Positions 1-9,469 of a stretch of DNA of 64,000 nt are shown one piece after another. The translations under genes were made by a program, and so were the position numbers. A model generated the notes under the pieces. That model was not told the origin of the DNA. It saw only the letters and a list, made by a program, of their open reading frames with translations, and did no database searches. Positions within the stretch are counted from its first letter, which is position 1. Each line of letters starts with the position of its first letter. Source of the DNA: Tridacna crocea (lineage: Eukaryota; Mollusca; Bivalvia; Cardiida; Cardiidae); assembly GCA_943736015.1 (NCBI GenBank), contig OX031065.1, positions 18,304,427-18,368,426 of the forward strand, in the 5' to 3' direction.

Positions 1-610
1 ACGGTCGTGTCCGACCTGCAGAACTGACCATAATTTGCTCGATATCGCGATTTGTTCGGTAAACGGATTGATTATGGTTATAATCTGTAGCATCTTCGAA
101 GAACGTATTCATTTAGCTATGATTTAGTAAATTTCATGACAAAATTGAATCAAGATTTACTTTGTAACTGGGTCTAAATTCGAACCCGTAATATATGCCC
201 TTCGGTCAAATTAGACCCCTTGTCTTTATTTCTTTACAAGATACAAAAAATCACTGGATTGAGTCCATGTGGTTACACAACAAACAAGGAACCAACTGAA
301 GGAAATTTAAAGCTGAGGAAGTATAGCCGTTTCCACTTTCAAAATACGGAAAAGGAGAAATGAGTCCTATGCAGCAATTTCACTTTTTTACGATCTTTTC
401 CTATTGGTAGGATTTTCTTTTTAAAGATTTAGCCTTAATTCGACCAGATTTTCTCCCATTTTAACTCACAATGGCCTATATATATAAAACATGCATTTTT
501 ATACATTTACCGCAATCAAAACCAGGCTTTCGTATATTTTTTGTGCTAATAAATATATAAAATTTCAATAGATTGATGTAAATTTGTATACTTTTCCTGT
601 AATTTTCGTG
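1..610. other. No gene seen
   Basis: AT-rich sequence without a convincing exon, repeat or RNA gene. Nothing is annotated up to the first TTAA-bounded element. Confidence 0.6.
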
Positions 611-838
611 TTAAGTCATTACCAAACAACAAAATATTGTGCTTGTCCATATCGAAAGTATTTGGAGATGACAAAATAAAAGTGACTGAAAATTTGAAAT
701 TTGTTTTGTGAAGGGTAGAAAACAGTGTGGGAAAAGGAGAAAATGCTGGTTACCAGCATTTTCTCCTTTTCCCACAATGTTTTCTAAAGGTTACTTTCTC
801 AGGGTCGTCAAAAGTAGGGATTGTGTACAATGGGTTAA
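611..838 (-). mobile_element. TTAA palindromic MITE, copy 1
   Basis: TTAA lies at 611-614 and 835-838. I call 'forward' the orientation whose left arm reads CCCWTTACCACACAATCCC and whose right arm ends CAAATGCTTTCAATTTGG...GGTAATGGG before TTAA. This copy is reversed. The centre (about 715-787) is an almost perfect inverted repeat around ATGCTGGTTACCAGCAT. There is no coding capacity, so it must depend on a transposase supplied elsewhere. TTAA ends followed by CCC are typical of piggyBac-type elements. Confidence 0.85.
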
Positions 839-1344
839 CTGACTATTAAAGAAGGGCGCTTTAATTTCATTATAAGCTGAATTTTGGAACTCTATTTACT
901 TATTTCAAATGCAAATTTCTCAGAAACGAGCTCGGTGACGTACTGTAATCTCCTAGAGACACAATGAACTTTGTATGTGCGAAGTTTTCAAAAAAAAAAA
1001 ATCTGTCTGCTAGAAAAATTTCTCATAAACGTCGTTAAATCATCTCAATGACTATCTTGTATTTCGTGGTAGAAATATATGCCAACGTACAAATGCCAGC
1101 TTCGTTCGTATATGATTGAGAGATTTTGCGTTGAAATATTTTAAGGTTTATTGTGATAATTTTCTCCGGAAACTTTTCACTATCTCGATGAGATTTTTAG
1201 GAAACTTTAATTTACCGCGATATTTGTCTAAAATTATCGTGATGGCTATATCGTATCACATGGTAAGAATGTGCCACCATATTTTTCTCATTCGTCATAT
1301 CTCGGGTGGATAATTAATATTGTGATCGCATTGTTCGAGCCTTG
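839..1344. other. No gene seen
   Basis: AT-rich spacer. A short open frame on the plus strand (1116-1313) has no recognisable domain and no splice context. I would not call it a gene. Confidence 0.5.
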
Positions 1345-1573
1345 TTAACCTATTACCACACAATCCCTACTTTTGACGCCCCTGAGAAAGAGGCCTTTTG
1401 AAAACACTGTAGGAAAAGGAGAAAATGCTGGTAACCAGCATTTTCTCCTTTTCCCACAGTGTTTTTTACCCTTCCCAGAACAAATTTCAGTTTTTCAGTC
1501 ACCTTTATTTTGGCGTCTGCAAATGCTTTCAATTTGGACCAGTCTAAAATTTTGTCATGTGGTAAAGAGTTAA
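1345..1573 (+). mobile_element. TTAA palindromic MITE, copy 2
   Basis: Forward copy with TTAA at 1345-1348 and 1570-1573. It has both asymmetric arms and an intact central palindrome in the form GAAAACACTGTRGG. It is 229 bp, the standard length in this window. Confidence 0.88.
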
Positions 1574-1613
1574 GACGAATTTTATAATTTGGCTTGCAAC
1601 ACGCGAAAAGAGG

Positions 1614-1824
1614 CATTCGGGCATTTGCGTAAAGTGCCGTCTTGGATCAGCCTGCGCAGGCTAATCCGAAACGACACTTTACGACTACATTAGATTTTGT
1701 GCTACAGTAGATTTGCGCAAAACAGAAAATTATATAAAAACGGAAATCGTCGTTCCGGATCAGCTTGAGCGGATTGCACAGTCTGATCCGTTACGACACT
1801 TTACGCCAATATCCGAATGTCCCT
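1614..1824. mobile_element. Foldback element, GCGTAAAGTG family
   Basis: An inverted repeat pairs CATTCGGGCATTTGCGTAAA at the left with TTTACGCCAATATCCGAATG at the right. Inner blocks around GGATCAGCCTGCGCAGG and GGATCAGCTTGAGCGG are also self-complementary. There is no coding capacity. The TGCGTAAAGTG motif is one I know as very common in bivalve genomes; this is memory, not a search. Confidence 0.7.
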
Positions 1825-3055
1825 TTTCACATACCGGTATTGCTGCTCATATACATTGATGAGTAGATCTGCTTATCCCCTCATGGGTGATGGCAAATAA
1901 GAGAATTTTATGGAGACATTTAGCACGGACGAAAGTTTATCAAAGAGTTAGAGTGTTAAATACTTTTGATAATTTACATTCTAGTCGTGTGTAGTCCTTT
2001 ACTTTTTAAAATAATTTAGCGAGAGAGAGAGAGGGGAGATTTACTTGTGAGAAATACTTTTTCTGTTCACCACGTACACTTGGTTTATAATACTTATATT
2101 TTACATGTATTTGTATGTACCATTTTGGAAAATGTAGTACATCTCGATACAGTCTGACATTCTGCAACCATAGACATTAATTCAAACTGTACCTGCGAGC
2201 AAAGCTAAGTTATAGAAAATCATAAACATTGCACGAGGCCATCATAGCTGTAGCCTACATACATGCTCAAGTGTATAATTGTTTTGTTCAAAGTACTGCT
2301 TAAAAAAGTCCAGGAATGCTGCATTATGCATTCATCCGTATGTGCAGGAGCTGCCGTGATATAGCCGACAGCGTTGGACACGTGATATGCCAAACAGGCT
2401 AAAGTGTACGTCGGTTCAAATGACGGATAAAGAAGAACAAGTAAATACAAAACAACAATGTATTCGATTTTATAACAAGAAACTATTGATGCGGAACAAC
2501 CATGGCGCCGCAAATCAGTTGTTTCTGAAATAAGGCACATTAAAACATTTAAAAATTGACCGAAGTAAATTTCTATAGAACGCGGTGAGAAATGAATTTA
2601 GAAGTCTTAGACAATCTGTCGATTGCAAGTTAAAACTTATAAGTGAAAGAACCAACAATGATAAGACACAATAATAGCAATTCTTCGGTGACATTTCAGA
2701 TAGTTTCAATTGGAGCTGTGTATAAAAGCAGTTGTGGAGCTATGCACAAAATCTTATTTTGTACATAGCTCCAAGAAGGTATTATTAAAACTAGGTTCTA
2801 AATTACCGAATTGATATATAAAAACAAAGGGGTGTATGAAATGACCGAAGTGGCAACGAAATTGTCAAAGCGAGTACAAAATGGCCAAATAAAGGTAGGT
2901 GCAAAATGGCTTAGGTATGAAATGACCTAATTACGACATGACTGGAAGCGAAGTAAAAAACAGGTATGGCTGCCTCCATACTTTTCAAAACGGCGAATAA
3001 AAATATAGTGCCGTCGCTCATGCGGCGCCACAATAAAGTAATTTCATCGTGTAAA
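1825..3055. other. No gene seen; short microsatellite
   Basis: The stretch includes a short GA run near 2020-2035. An open frame on the minus strand at 2220-2540 (106 codons) was inspected. It has a hydrophobic stretch but no family signature and no splice sites that link it to anything, so it is not called. Confidence 0.45.
2736..2772. repeat. Short hairpin
   Basis: GGAGCTATGCACAAAAT pairs with ATTTTGTACATAGCTCC across a 3-base loop, with a single mismatch. It is isolated and its function is unknown. Confidence 0.7.
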
Positions 3056-3117
3056 CACCATCGGAAATATTTTCACGAGTGTCGCATTCACTCATAAAAA
3101 TATTACCGATGATGTTC
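3056..3117. repeat. Imperfect inverted repeat
   Basis: ACACCATCGGAAATATTTT and its near reverse complement (ending ATATTACCGATGATGT) face each other across about 8 bases. It is probably the remnant of a foldback element. Confidence 0.6.
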
Positions 3118-3993
3118 ATTCAATGAAAAAAATATTCTATTTATGTCATGCTTTTAAAGGTGGGTATTTACATTTTTTCACATTTCACCAAATTTAAAAA
3201 TGTAATATATATCTCTGCAATTTATATGAAAAAAAAAACAATCATCAATAATTACGAATCATTATATTACAAAAAGAAAAAAATGGTGGTCCCTTAAAAG
3301 GCTACGTAGCCTCTTGAGGTATTTTTAGATTTCGCGTCAAAAAAAAAACATGGTGGGAATGTCAAGTGACTGGCATGTGACTAATGACGCTTAAACTCCA
3401 TAACAAACATGTAATTTTTTTCCATAGTGTCTTCTTTGGACGCTTTGTTAGCCGCTTCGTCTGTGTATTGCCGGTATGTAAGTGAGCGAGTAGCTCATGT
3501 AAAAATATACCGTGTATCTCGTCGGTGTCGACTTGGGTCGTAGTCGTAGTAAATCTATAATTTCTCTTGTTGACGGATGGTTTTCGATAACTGGGATTTT
3601 TTAATGAAAAATAAAAGGCCTTGGGAGTAGAAGGATGATTTTTTTTTTTGTATTTTTGTAAAAATGTTCCTCCCAAAATCTGAAGGGCCACCTTTGACCC
3701 TTTCTGTGAGGAGCTTCATCAAAATCCATTACGGGTCTTTTCTTATTCCCCTTTTTACGTACTCCTGCATAGCAATATCAATGCATTATGTATGTTTATT
3801 ATATACCTAGCAGTGAAATCCTGGAATTTCCCAGTGTAATAAATAATGATATCATCACTAGTGACAATATCAACTTTCACTTTCACTTCCTGCCGTAATT
3901 TAGGAACTACTTTTTTTTAGACTACATTTTTTTTATTGACTTTCAAACAAAAAATTAAAAATAATAATTATAATAAGGTATATAATAAATAGA
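3118..3993. other. No gene seen
   Basis: Long A and T runs and no recognised element. An open frame at 3362-3691 (minus) is rich in K and T, has no family resemblance and is not supported. Confidence 0.5.
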
Positions 3994-4146
3994 ATAATCA
4001 ACTGGTTATTTTTGATATGAAAAATATCTCACTCGAATGCGTTGTAAGGCGTTAAAAAAACTCGTGCTCCGCACTCGTTTTTTTCAACGCCTAACAACGC
4101 ATCCTCGTGAGATATTTTTCATATCAAAAGTAACCAGTTGATTATC
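3994..4146. mobile_element. Foldback element with ~70-bp arms
   Basis: Left arm from AATAATCAACTGGTTA, through ATATGAAAAATATCTCAC and GCGTTGTAAGGCGTTAAAA, to ACTCGTGC. The right arm is its close reverse complement, ending TAACCAGTTGATTAT. The loop is only a few bases. Arm similarity is high, so it is either young or conversion-maintained. No coding capacity. Confidence 0.8.
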
Positions 4147-4453
4147 CTCTATGTAGTGTTTTATATATATGTTGAAACCGCGAGAAATGTAAGATAAATT
4201 ACGTCATTTTCCATCTGGTTGTGAGGCACGCGCATTTCACAGAGGTAACTAGTGCACGGGAACAACTGTTTCCGCGCTCAAATGAAGAGTTAGAATATAA
4301 AAAAATTGGTATTTTCACTGGTCGTTACCATGAAATATCGAAAAAAAAGTTCACCGATATATCTCGACAACCTACCGGAAAGCACGAATAATGACGATTT
4401 ATTTTTGCAAACATTGGTCATCATGAAACAATAGGCGTACATGATCTCCTTCT

Positions 4454-4459
4454 TTTATT
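4454..4459 (-). promoter_or_regulatory. Polyadenylation signal for the CUB/LDLa gene
   Basis: TTTATT on the plus strand is AATAAA on the minus strand, about 46 bases after the stop codon of the tail exon at 4505. A second AATAAA lies at 4398-4403. The position fits the 3' end of that gene. Confidence 0.55.
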
Positions 4460-4504
4460 TCATCTGGGAAACAGATAATTCACCGGTTAAACTTTTCATT
4501 CACA

Positions 4505-4981
4505 TCATTGAGTGTGATCTTCGCCCCTTACTTCGTATGCGTCTCTGTTTCGCAATACCTCGCTATATCGAGGTAAATATCGAGAACTGTGACGTCGCGT
4601 TGGTCGGCGTGGACGCCTTGTATGGGGGTTATTCGAATTTTCCATGTCAGAAGCGGCATCATCTGAGTCTTGCCGCTCCATTTCGGCATCACAGTCTGAA
4701 AGATCATTAGCATGATCATTTAAATCACTTGAAATGATAGTTTCGTACGATGGAGGCTCCTCTTCAGATAAATTGTCATCGACGTGATTTCCCGTTGGAA
4801 TTCTGGAAGTGATCTCAGCAAGTAATAGTGTGCTGTAATTCGCAGGTCCTTGAACTCTATGAGAGTTATCAATTAGAGTATACGATACACTCAAACCGCC
4901 TTCAACTGGGTTTGTGGTGAGAGTGGTAGAGTAGACTTCTGGATCAGTGTCTACTCTTGTGCCGGACGTATGTGACCTATC
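4505..4981 (-). CDS. Last exon: cytoplasmic tail with PPxY motif
   Basis: This is the terminal coding exon of the membrane protein whose LDLa/transmembrane exon lies at 5817-6212. The acceptor reads TTTTGTAG then GATAGG. The frame is open for 158 codons to a stop at 4505. The donor of the preceding exon and this acceptor are both phase 0, so the basic juxtamembrane stretch (IRRRKEQ) runs straight into this tail. The exon is hydrophilic. It has a PPSY motif at exon residues 76-79 in the context EEEPPSYETI, an acidic serine/aspartate stretch, an arginine-rich block, and LPRY at residues 136-139. PPxY motifs bind WW domains of Nedd4-type ubiquitin ligases; LDLRAD3 and LDLRAD4/PMEPA1 tails are known examples. 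The minus strand has AATAAA shortly after the stop. The intron (4982-5816) carries a repeat fragment. Exon structure is inferred. Confidence 0.75.
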   Translation of the reverse strand, partial: DRSHTSGTRVDTDPEVYSTTLTTNPVEGGLSVSYTLIDNSHRVQGPANYSTLLLAEITSRIPTGNHVDDNLSEEEPPSYETIISSDLNDHANDLSDCDAEMERQDSDDAASDMENSNNPHTRRPRRPTRRHSSRYLPRYSEVLRNRDAYEVRGEDHTQ

Positions 4982-5282
4982 CTACAAAATACACACGTAC
5001 ATTGAATATTAAAAGGTAAATTGATCAATAAACTATTCGCTAGTCAGATAATAAAGATTAACATTGAATATAAGCCATGTTTTTTGTTAAAAGTTGGGTT
5101 TTTTTTTTTCATCATTTGCTGAAAAGCATCGGAACATGCCGCACACACTGAGTGTGCCAAAACCCATTGCACAACCGATAGTGCTTCAATTGATTGCTAG
5201 ACAAAAGGGACTGTACGGATTCATAATTATAGTAAGTCTTGCCTTGTATGATGCTAGATCAGGGCAAGAGAGTGTTTAATTA

Positions 5283-5620
5283 TTTCAAACCCTGACCAGT
5301 GGTTTTATCAGAGAAGATTTTTAAAGAATTTCCTGGAAAATTCCAATTAGTTGCCATGGCAACCAGAGTTTTTGATGGAATCAAATTCCATGAACAAGAG
5401 GACCTCCCAAGGAACATTCCAGCCAAGTTTGGTCCAAATCGGCCATGCAGTTTAGGAGAAGATGTTTAAAGGAAATGTTGACGCCGCACGACGGAAACAG
5501 CGTCACCCCAATAGCTCCCCTTGAGCACGTTAAGCTCAGGTGAGCTAAAGAGGACGCATGAATTCGTAGCAAAAAAGCTGAAAACGATATCCAAGCCAAG
5601 CGAGGATCGACGAGGTTTTG
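5283..5620 (+). repeat. 3' part of a 'TCAGGTGAGCTAAA' repeat element
   Basis: It lies inside the intron of the LDLa gene and matches the last ~330 bp of the large element at 57160-58868. Shared blocks are TTGCCATGGCAACCAGAG, GAGGACCTCCCAAGGAACA, TTGACG...GCACGACGG, GCTCCCCTTGAGCACGTT and the end CTCAGGTGAGCTAAA. It is a truncated copy lacking the head and the internal tandem units. Confidence 0.8.
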
Positions 5621-5722
5621 CACAAAAACCGCATTACTGACCTTGGATCTACTTTTCCGAATCGGTGCTCAAGACTTCTTCGGACAATAAAAAAAACTTT
5701 TCAAATCAAAATATCCTGGCTT

Positions 5723-5728
5723 TTTATT
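5723..5728 (-). promoter_or_regulatory. Possible intronic polyadenylation signal
   Basis: AATAAA on the minus strand, 80 bases after an in-frame TGA (5808-5810) that is reached if the donor after the LDLa/TM exon is not used. Use of this site would give a short isoform ending in EQVI without the PPxY tail. Inferred only. Confidence 0.35.
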
Positions 5729-5816
5729 GGAAATTTTCATTTAAGTTATTTGGCACTTGATTAATGATTGCAATGATGATAACATTGAAGAAAAGTGTAG
5801 GAAAATATCATATCAC

Positions 5817-6212
5817 CTGTTCTTTTCGCCTTCTTATTTTCTTACAAAAATAAGCCATCGTTTTGCAGAGAACAAGTAGAGCGAGGATCACAGCGGCTAC
5901 GCTGCTGCCGGCAATAATCGCAGCTTCTTGGCCATTTTCATCGTCTTGGCAATCAGAGTAATCTCCGCACGGATTGTAGTTGTTACATTTAAGTTGATTG
6001 TCTATACAGCGTCCGTTGTTGCATCGAAATTCCTTTGGATAACATGAACCTTGAAAATTGACAGCAAAACAAGTTTGGTTGAAGAGAGTGTCAGGAGTAC
6101 AGTACTGTAACAATTCAGTCTCATCAAATTGATGACCAGTGGATCCGATGGACCAGAAAACGAGAATTACTGTAGAAGTTTGAGTTGAACTTCCTTTCGT
6201 TATATTACGCAT
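5817..6212 (-). CDS. LDLa and transmembrane exon of a CUB/LDLa membrane protein
   Basis: Read from the ATG at 6212, which has an in-frame stop 10 bases upstream, this exon gives 132 residues. They show a short hydrophobic stretch (residues 13-22), then one LDL-receptor class A domain with all six cysteines (57, 64, 69, 76, 82, 88) and the motif RCNNGRCID. A membrane helix of about 27 residues (97-123) follows, then a basic stop-transfer run (KKIRRRK). The calcium-site region is GDYSDCQDDE. It ends at a donor, CAG then GTGATA, in phase 0, matching the tail exon at 4505-4981. There is also an acceptor inside the exon (TTCTACAG, exon from 6169, phase 1) that matches the phase-1 donor of the CUB-like exon at 9221-9469. 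The ATG could therefore be either the start of a short 290-residue protein or read-through of an internal exon. The order CUB, LDLa, TM, tail recalls Neto proteins. The product is probably a surface receptor or adaptor; its ligand is unknown. Confidence 0.78.
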
Positions 6213-6553
6213 TATCTTCCGCTAGACTGCATTCTTCAATTACTCATCTATCTAATTTGGGCATCATAGGTACAGAACTGGACTACTTTTCTACACGACA
6301 ACTGCCACTTTAAATTTCAAACTGAAATAAACGTTTACTCAATAAAACGTGCTACCCTGTGCGATTCATTCAGCTATGATCAGCAATTTAGAGAAATCTG
6401 GAGCTAAAATAGGCCTGATTTTTTCCTCAAACGTTTTGATAAAAGCCATTTTCTCCATTGCTACTTGATAGCACGCATTACTAAAATCTCACCAATATCG
6501 GGAAGAGTGATGCATCATATTAGATAGGTCGAATCTTCGAAGAATATGACTTG

Positions 6554-6845
6554 ACCAGCCGGCATAGCTCAGTTGGTAGAGAGTTAGACTCGTGATCATG
6601 ACGGTATGGGTTCGATTCCCACGATTGGCCATCTAAAATTACTAACAGTCTTTCGGACGAGACATTAAATTGAGGTCCCGTGTAACGGTGCTATACATCG
6701 AGCACGTTAAAGAACCAGGCGAAACTTAGGATGGGTTTCGTTCTGTATCTGTATTATCCCCCGTAACAATACTAACAGCCTTAAGGGTGAATCACCCATA
6801 TGGGAAACCGGTGGCGATGATAAATAAACGCAAATTCAATCAATT
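6554..6845 (+). mobile_element. tRNA-derived SINE with target-site duplication
   Basis: The head is tRNA-like: A-box TAGCTCAGTTGG (6564-6575) and B-box GGTTCGATTCC (6609-6619), the internal promoter of RNA polymerase III. It is followed by a central block (CGGACGAGACATTAAA, GAGGTCCCGTGTAACGG, CACGTTAAAGAACC). This recalls the deeply conserved central domain of many invertebrate SINEs (Nin-DC type, from memory). The tail is AT-rich, near AAATTCAATCAATT. AGAATATGACTTGA at 6540-6553 and AGAATATGATTTGA just after the tail form a 14-base target-site duplication with one mismatch. Confidence 0.85.
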
Positions 6846-6859
6846 CAGAATATGATTTG

Positions 6860-7175
6860 AGCAGACAACGTTATATTACGACGTTCTCCTTTGTAGAGAG
6901 TATCTAAGGTTTCCGGCTTATAATTATCCGATAATTGAAACAGGGACTCAGTGCTAAGAAAGTTCATGCAGCGGATTTGTGAGGGAACATGCAGATGGCT
7001 TTAATTCTGCAGCTGTGTAAAGCCATGTGTGAGTACGGCACATTTTATTACAGTAAAGTTTGTCGTATGTTACAATCACTAATACGTAAATTCAGTTATA
7101 GTAAGCAACTGTATCGTAATATATTTTTAGATTCAGAATAATTAATACTTTACATGGTGTGAACTGTGCACATAA
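6860..7175. other. Intronic spacer, nothing recognised
   Basis: No exon, RNA gene or repeat recognised. If the CUB exon joins the LDLa exon, this lies in that intron. Confidence 0.5.
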
Positions 7176-7404
7176 TTAACCCGTTACCACACAATCCCTA
7201 CTTTTGACACCCCTGAGAAAGAAGCCTTTAGAAAACATTGTGAGAAAAGGAGAAAATGCTGGTAACCAGCATTTTCTCCTTTTCCCACAATGTTTTCTAC
7301 CCTTCACAAAACAAATTTCAAATTTTCTGTCACTTTTATTTTGTCGTCTGCAAATGCTCTCAATTTGGACCATTCTAAAATATTGTCGTTTGGTAATGGG
7401 TTAA
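7176..7404 (+). mobile_element. TTAA palindromic MITE, copy 3
   Basis: Complete forward copy, 229 bp, with TTAA at 7176-7179 and 7401-7404. The central palindrome is intact. It is a good reference sequence for the family. Confidence 0.9.
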
Positions 7405-7568
7405 ATGGCTGAGCAATAATTTCCGAATGACCAACTTGAGGGTGTTCTTAGCCCTTAAACCCTTATCCTGCTAAGAAAGTGAAATTAAACTTTCAAGCCG
7501 ATGGATCGATTCCAATTTTGCTATTTCAGGGATTTTTTTTTTTGGCGGAGGAAGATATATCCTTATCA

Positions 7569-7630
7569 GACAGTGTAGACCCAAGATCAGACTTCGCGTT
7601 CTGTGCAGTCTGATCTTGATCCACACTGTC
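7569..7630. repeat. Foldback around AGTCTGATCTTGATC
   Basis: GACAGTGTAGACCCAAGATC pairs with GATCTTGATCCACACTGTC around a short centre. Related foldbacks occur at 45247-45305 and 48667-48722. It looks like a mollusc-type short non-autonomous element (from memory). Confidence 0.7.
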
Positions 7631-7914
7631 CGCAAAAGGTCTTTGAGAGACGTTTAGAAGTTTAAGGGTTATTCAAACTTACCTCTGTGAAATACATTCA
7701 GGGCCATCTTAAAAAGCCGTGCGCCATCTGGCGGGGGTTTCCCTTTAATCCGAATGAACATTCTCCACCAGTGTGTGTAAAAAGTTTCCTTCCACCGACG
7801 GAATGAAGAAAATCGCCTAGGCAGCCCTGTAGAAATTATATAGAGAATAGATGGTTGGTGTCTTGGATGGGTTAAGTTTATCGGGCAAGGCGGAGGAATT
7901 TATCTGGTGAGCCG

Positions 7915-8138
7915 AAAGCGAAACATTCCCTGCATGGTTTTACGGGTCAGGAATAGAAACCTTTTGAAAACATTGTGGGGAAAAGAGAAAATGCTGGTAA
8001 CCAGCATTTTCTCCTTTTCCCAAATTGTTTTCTACCCTATCATATAGAAAAATCATCTTTTTAGCACCTGGTAATTTGTCATCTGCAAAATGCTTTCAAT
8101 TTGGAAAGGTCCAAAATTTGCCGTTTGGGAAAGGGTTA
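7915..8138 (+). mobile_element. TTAA palindromic MITE, copy 4 (TTTACGGGTC subfamily)
   Basis: The left end is eroded (no clear TTAA) and the right end reads GGGAAAGGGTTAC, a decayed TTAA. The arm TTTTACGGGTCAGGAATAGA matches copy 12 at 43972-44185, so both belong to the CCCTTTCCCAAAC subfamily. The central palindrome is retained. Confidence 0.8.
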
Positions 8139-8312
8139 CGGGTTTTAGTTTCACCTATCTGATTTTAGGGCTCTAGTTCGTGTTATGGAAAATACTCATT
8201 TCGGGTGGCAGGTCGAAAAGCAATCGTCATGACTGTTAATTAATTTTTAAAATCTTTTAAATATTTGTGTCGTGTGAACGTATGGAATGGTCTCCTTTAC
8301 AGTATTCAACAA

Positions 8313-8534
8313 TTAACTCATGTCCACACACCAATATTTCAGCGCTGTCCAATTTGAAAGCACTCACAAGAAACAATATCTATTTGACACAAATAATGAG
8401 TTTGTATCAGATAGTCCAGAAAACATCGTGGAAAGAGGAGAAAATGCTGGTTACCAGCATTTTCTCCTTTTCCCACAATGTTTTCAAAAGGCCAACTTCT
8501 CGATAAAATTGGGGTTTGTGTGATAAAGGGTTAA
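8313..8534 (-). mobile_element. TTAA palindromic MITE, copy 5
   Basis: Reversed copy with TTAA at 8313-8316 and 8531-8534. The outer arms are diverged, but the central palindrome (GAAAACATCGTGG... to ...CCCACAATGTTTTC) is well kept. Confidence 0.82.
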
Positions 8535-8540
8535 CCAAGA

Positions 8541-8738
8541 CCTGTATTCCCCAGCCATTCTTGAGAACATTCTTGGTCTTATTCTCAAAGATTTCCTAAA
8601 GTTGTAAGTAACACAACTTCTGATTGGAAAAACCAAATTGTTTAGCTAATCAGAATTTGTGTTACTTTCAAATGTAGAAAATTATAGAGAATAAGACAAA
8701 GAACGTTCTCAAGAATGATTGGCGAATATGAGCCCTGG
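8541..8738. mobile_element. Foldback element, CATTCTTGAGAAC family
   Basis: The left arm runs GTATTCCCCAGCCATTCTTG...GTCTTATTCTC. The right arm is its reverse complement (GAGAATAAGACAAAGAACG...GGCGAATATGAG). An inner pair (AAGTAACACAA / TTGTGTTACTT) extends the stem. It is unrelated to the TTAA family and lies directly next to copy 5. Confidence 0.75.
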
Positions 8739-8883
8739 GGTTTTGAAACATTACTTTTGATTTTTGTAACTGACAGTTTTTAGACCTGTAATGCTAGCCA
8801 CTTCATTCTTAAATGCTTCGTGTCTCCAAGTTTCTACGGTCTCGGAGTAAAGTCCCATATCGAGAACGAAACGGAAGTTTATA

Positions 8884-9108
8884 TTAACCCTTGACCAAAC
8901 AAGCCCAACTTTTAACAACCCCAAAGAAGAAGACTTTTGAAAGTATTGTGAGAAAAGCAGAAATACTAGTAACCAGCATTTCATCTTTCCTCAACATGTT
9001 TTTCTACCTTTCCAAAACAAAGTTTAGTAACAGCTGGGCCAGTTTTGTTTTCTGCATTTGCTTTCAATTTGAAGAAGCCTATAATTTTGTGTCTTCGTAA
9101 AGAGCCAA
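8884..9108 (+). mobile_element. TTAA palindromic MITE, copy 6 (decayed)
   Basis: TTAA at 8884-8887, then CCCTTGACCAAACAAG. The palindrome is mutated (AAAGCAGAAATACTAGTAACC) and the right TTAA is lost (GTAAAGAGCCAA). An old copy. Confidence 0.7.
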
Positions 9109-9220
9109 GAGTGCGACTATTGGTTAGCACGTCCTGTACAATTTGAGCTTCATCAAAACTGTCTACAATAGCAACTGACATCACGCCTAGTGTTTTGAGG
9201 GTTAAACTTAAGATCATTAC

Positions 9221-9469
9221 CAAGGATCGGTTCTCCGCTCTCCCATGACTCGCCTTGTCGAATTTCTACAGTCGTTGCCGAGCTCGGCATGTTGAACGAA
9301 AGGAACATGAAGGCCATGTATTGATCCCTCCAACCTGATATTTCAAACGTACAGTCCATTTTGAAAATTCTATCGCGCATGCGATATTTGTGTTGATAAA
9401 ATATCAGGGCTGATTTCGTTCCATCATCCATCATGGAGACAATATCCCCGCAGTGCTTCCGAATGCTGT
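9221..9469 (-). CDS. CUB-like domain exon
   Basis: This is an 82-residue exon. The acceptor is CATTATCAG with an upstream pyrimidine-rich tract (TTTCTATTTATTTCC), and the donor is CTTG then GTAATG. Both borders are phase 1, the usual phase for shuffled extracellular modules. The encoded peptide has the first half of a CUB pattern: a first cysteine (KHCGDI), about 32 residues, then CTFEISGW, and a hydrophobic alternating strand with SFNMPSSATTVEIRQG. CUB halves are often split between exons. It is phase-compatible with the candidate exon at 11964-12147 upstream and with the LDLa exon (internal acceptor, 6169) downstream. Together these would form a CUB, LDLa, TM, tail receptor on the minus strand. 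Low similarity to canonical CUB domains leaves some doubt on the fold; that it is coding looks likely. Confidence 0.65.

Noticed and set aside
720-785. The conserved hairpin as a microRNA precursor
   Set aside because: The stem is long and nearly perfect as in MITEs. Sequence alone cannot show processing, so no RNA gene is called.
2220-2540. 106-codon minus-strand frame with hydrophobic segments
   Set aside because: No family signature, no start context and no splice partner. Length alone is not enough in AT-rich DNA.
3362-3691. 109-codon minus-strand frame
   Set aside because: Lysine/threonine-rich translation of A/T runs; no domain and no support from splice sites.
6557-6631. Functional tRNA gene
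   Set aside because: A- and B-boxes are good, but the sequence continues into a SINE body with its own target duplication, and the cloverleaf is imperfect.
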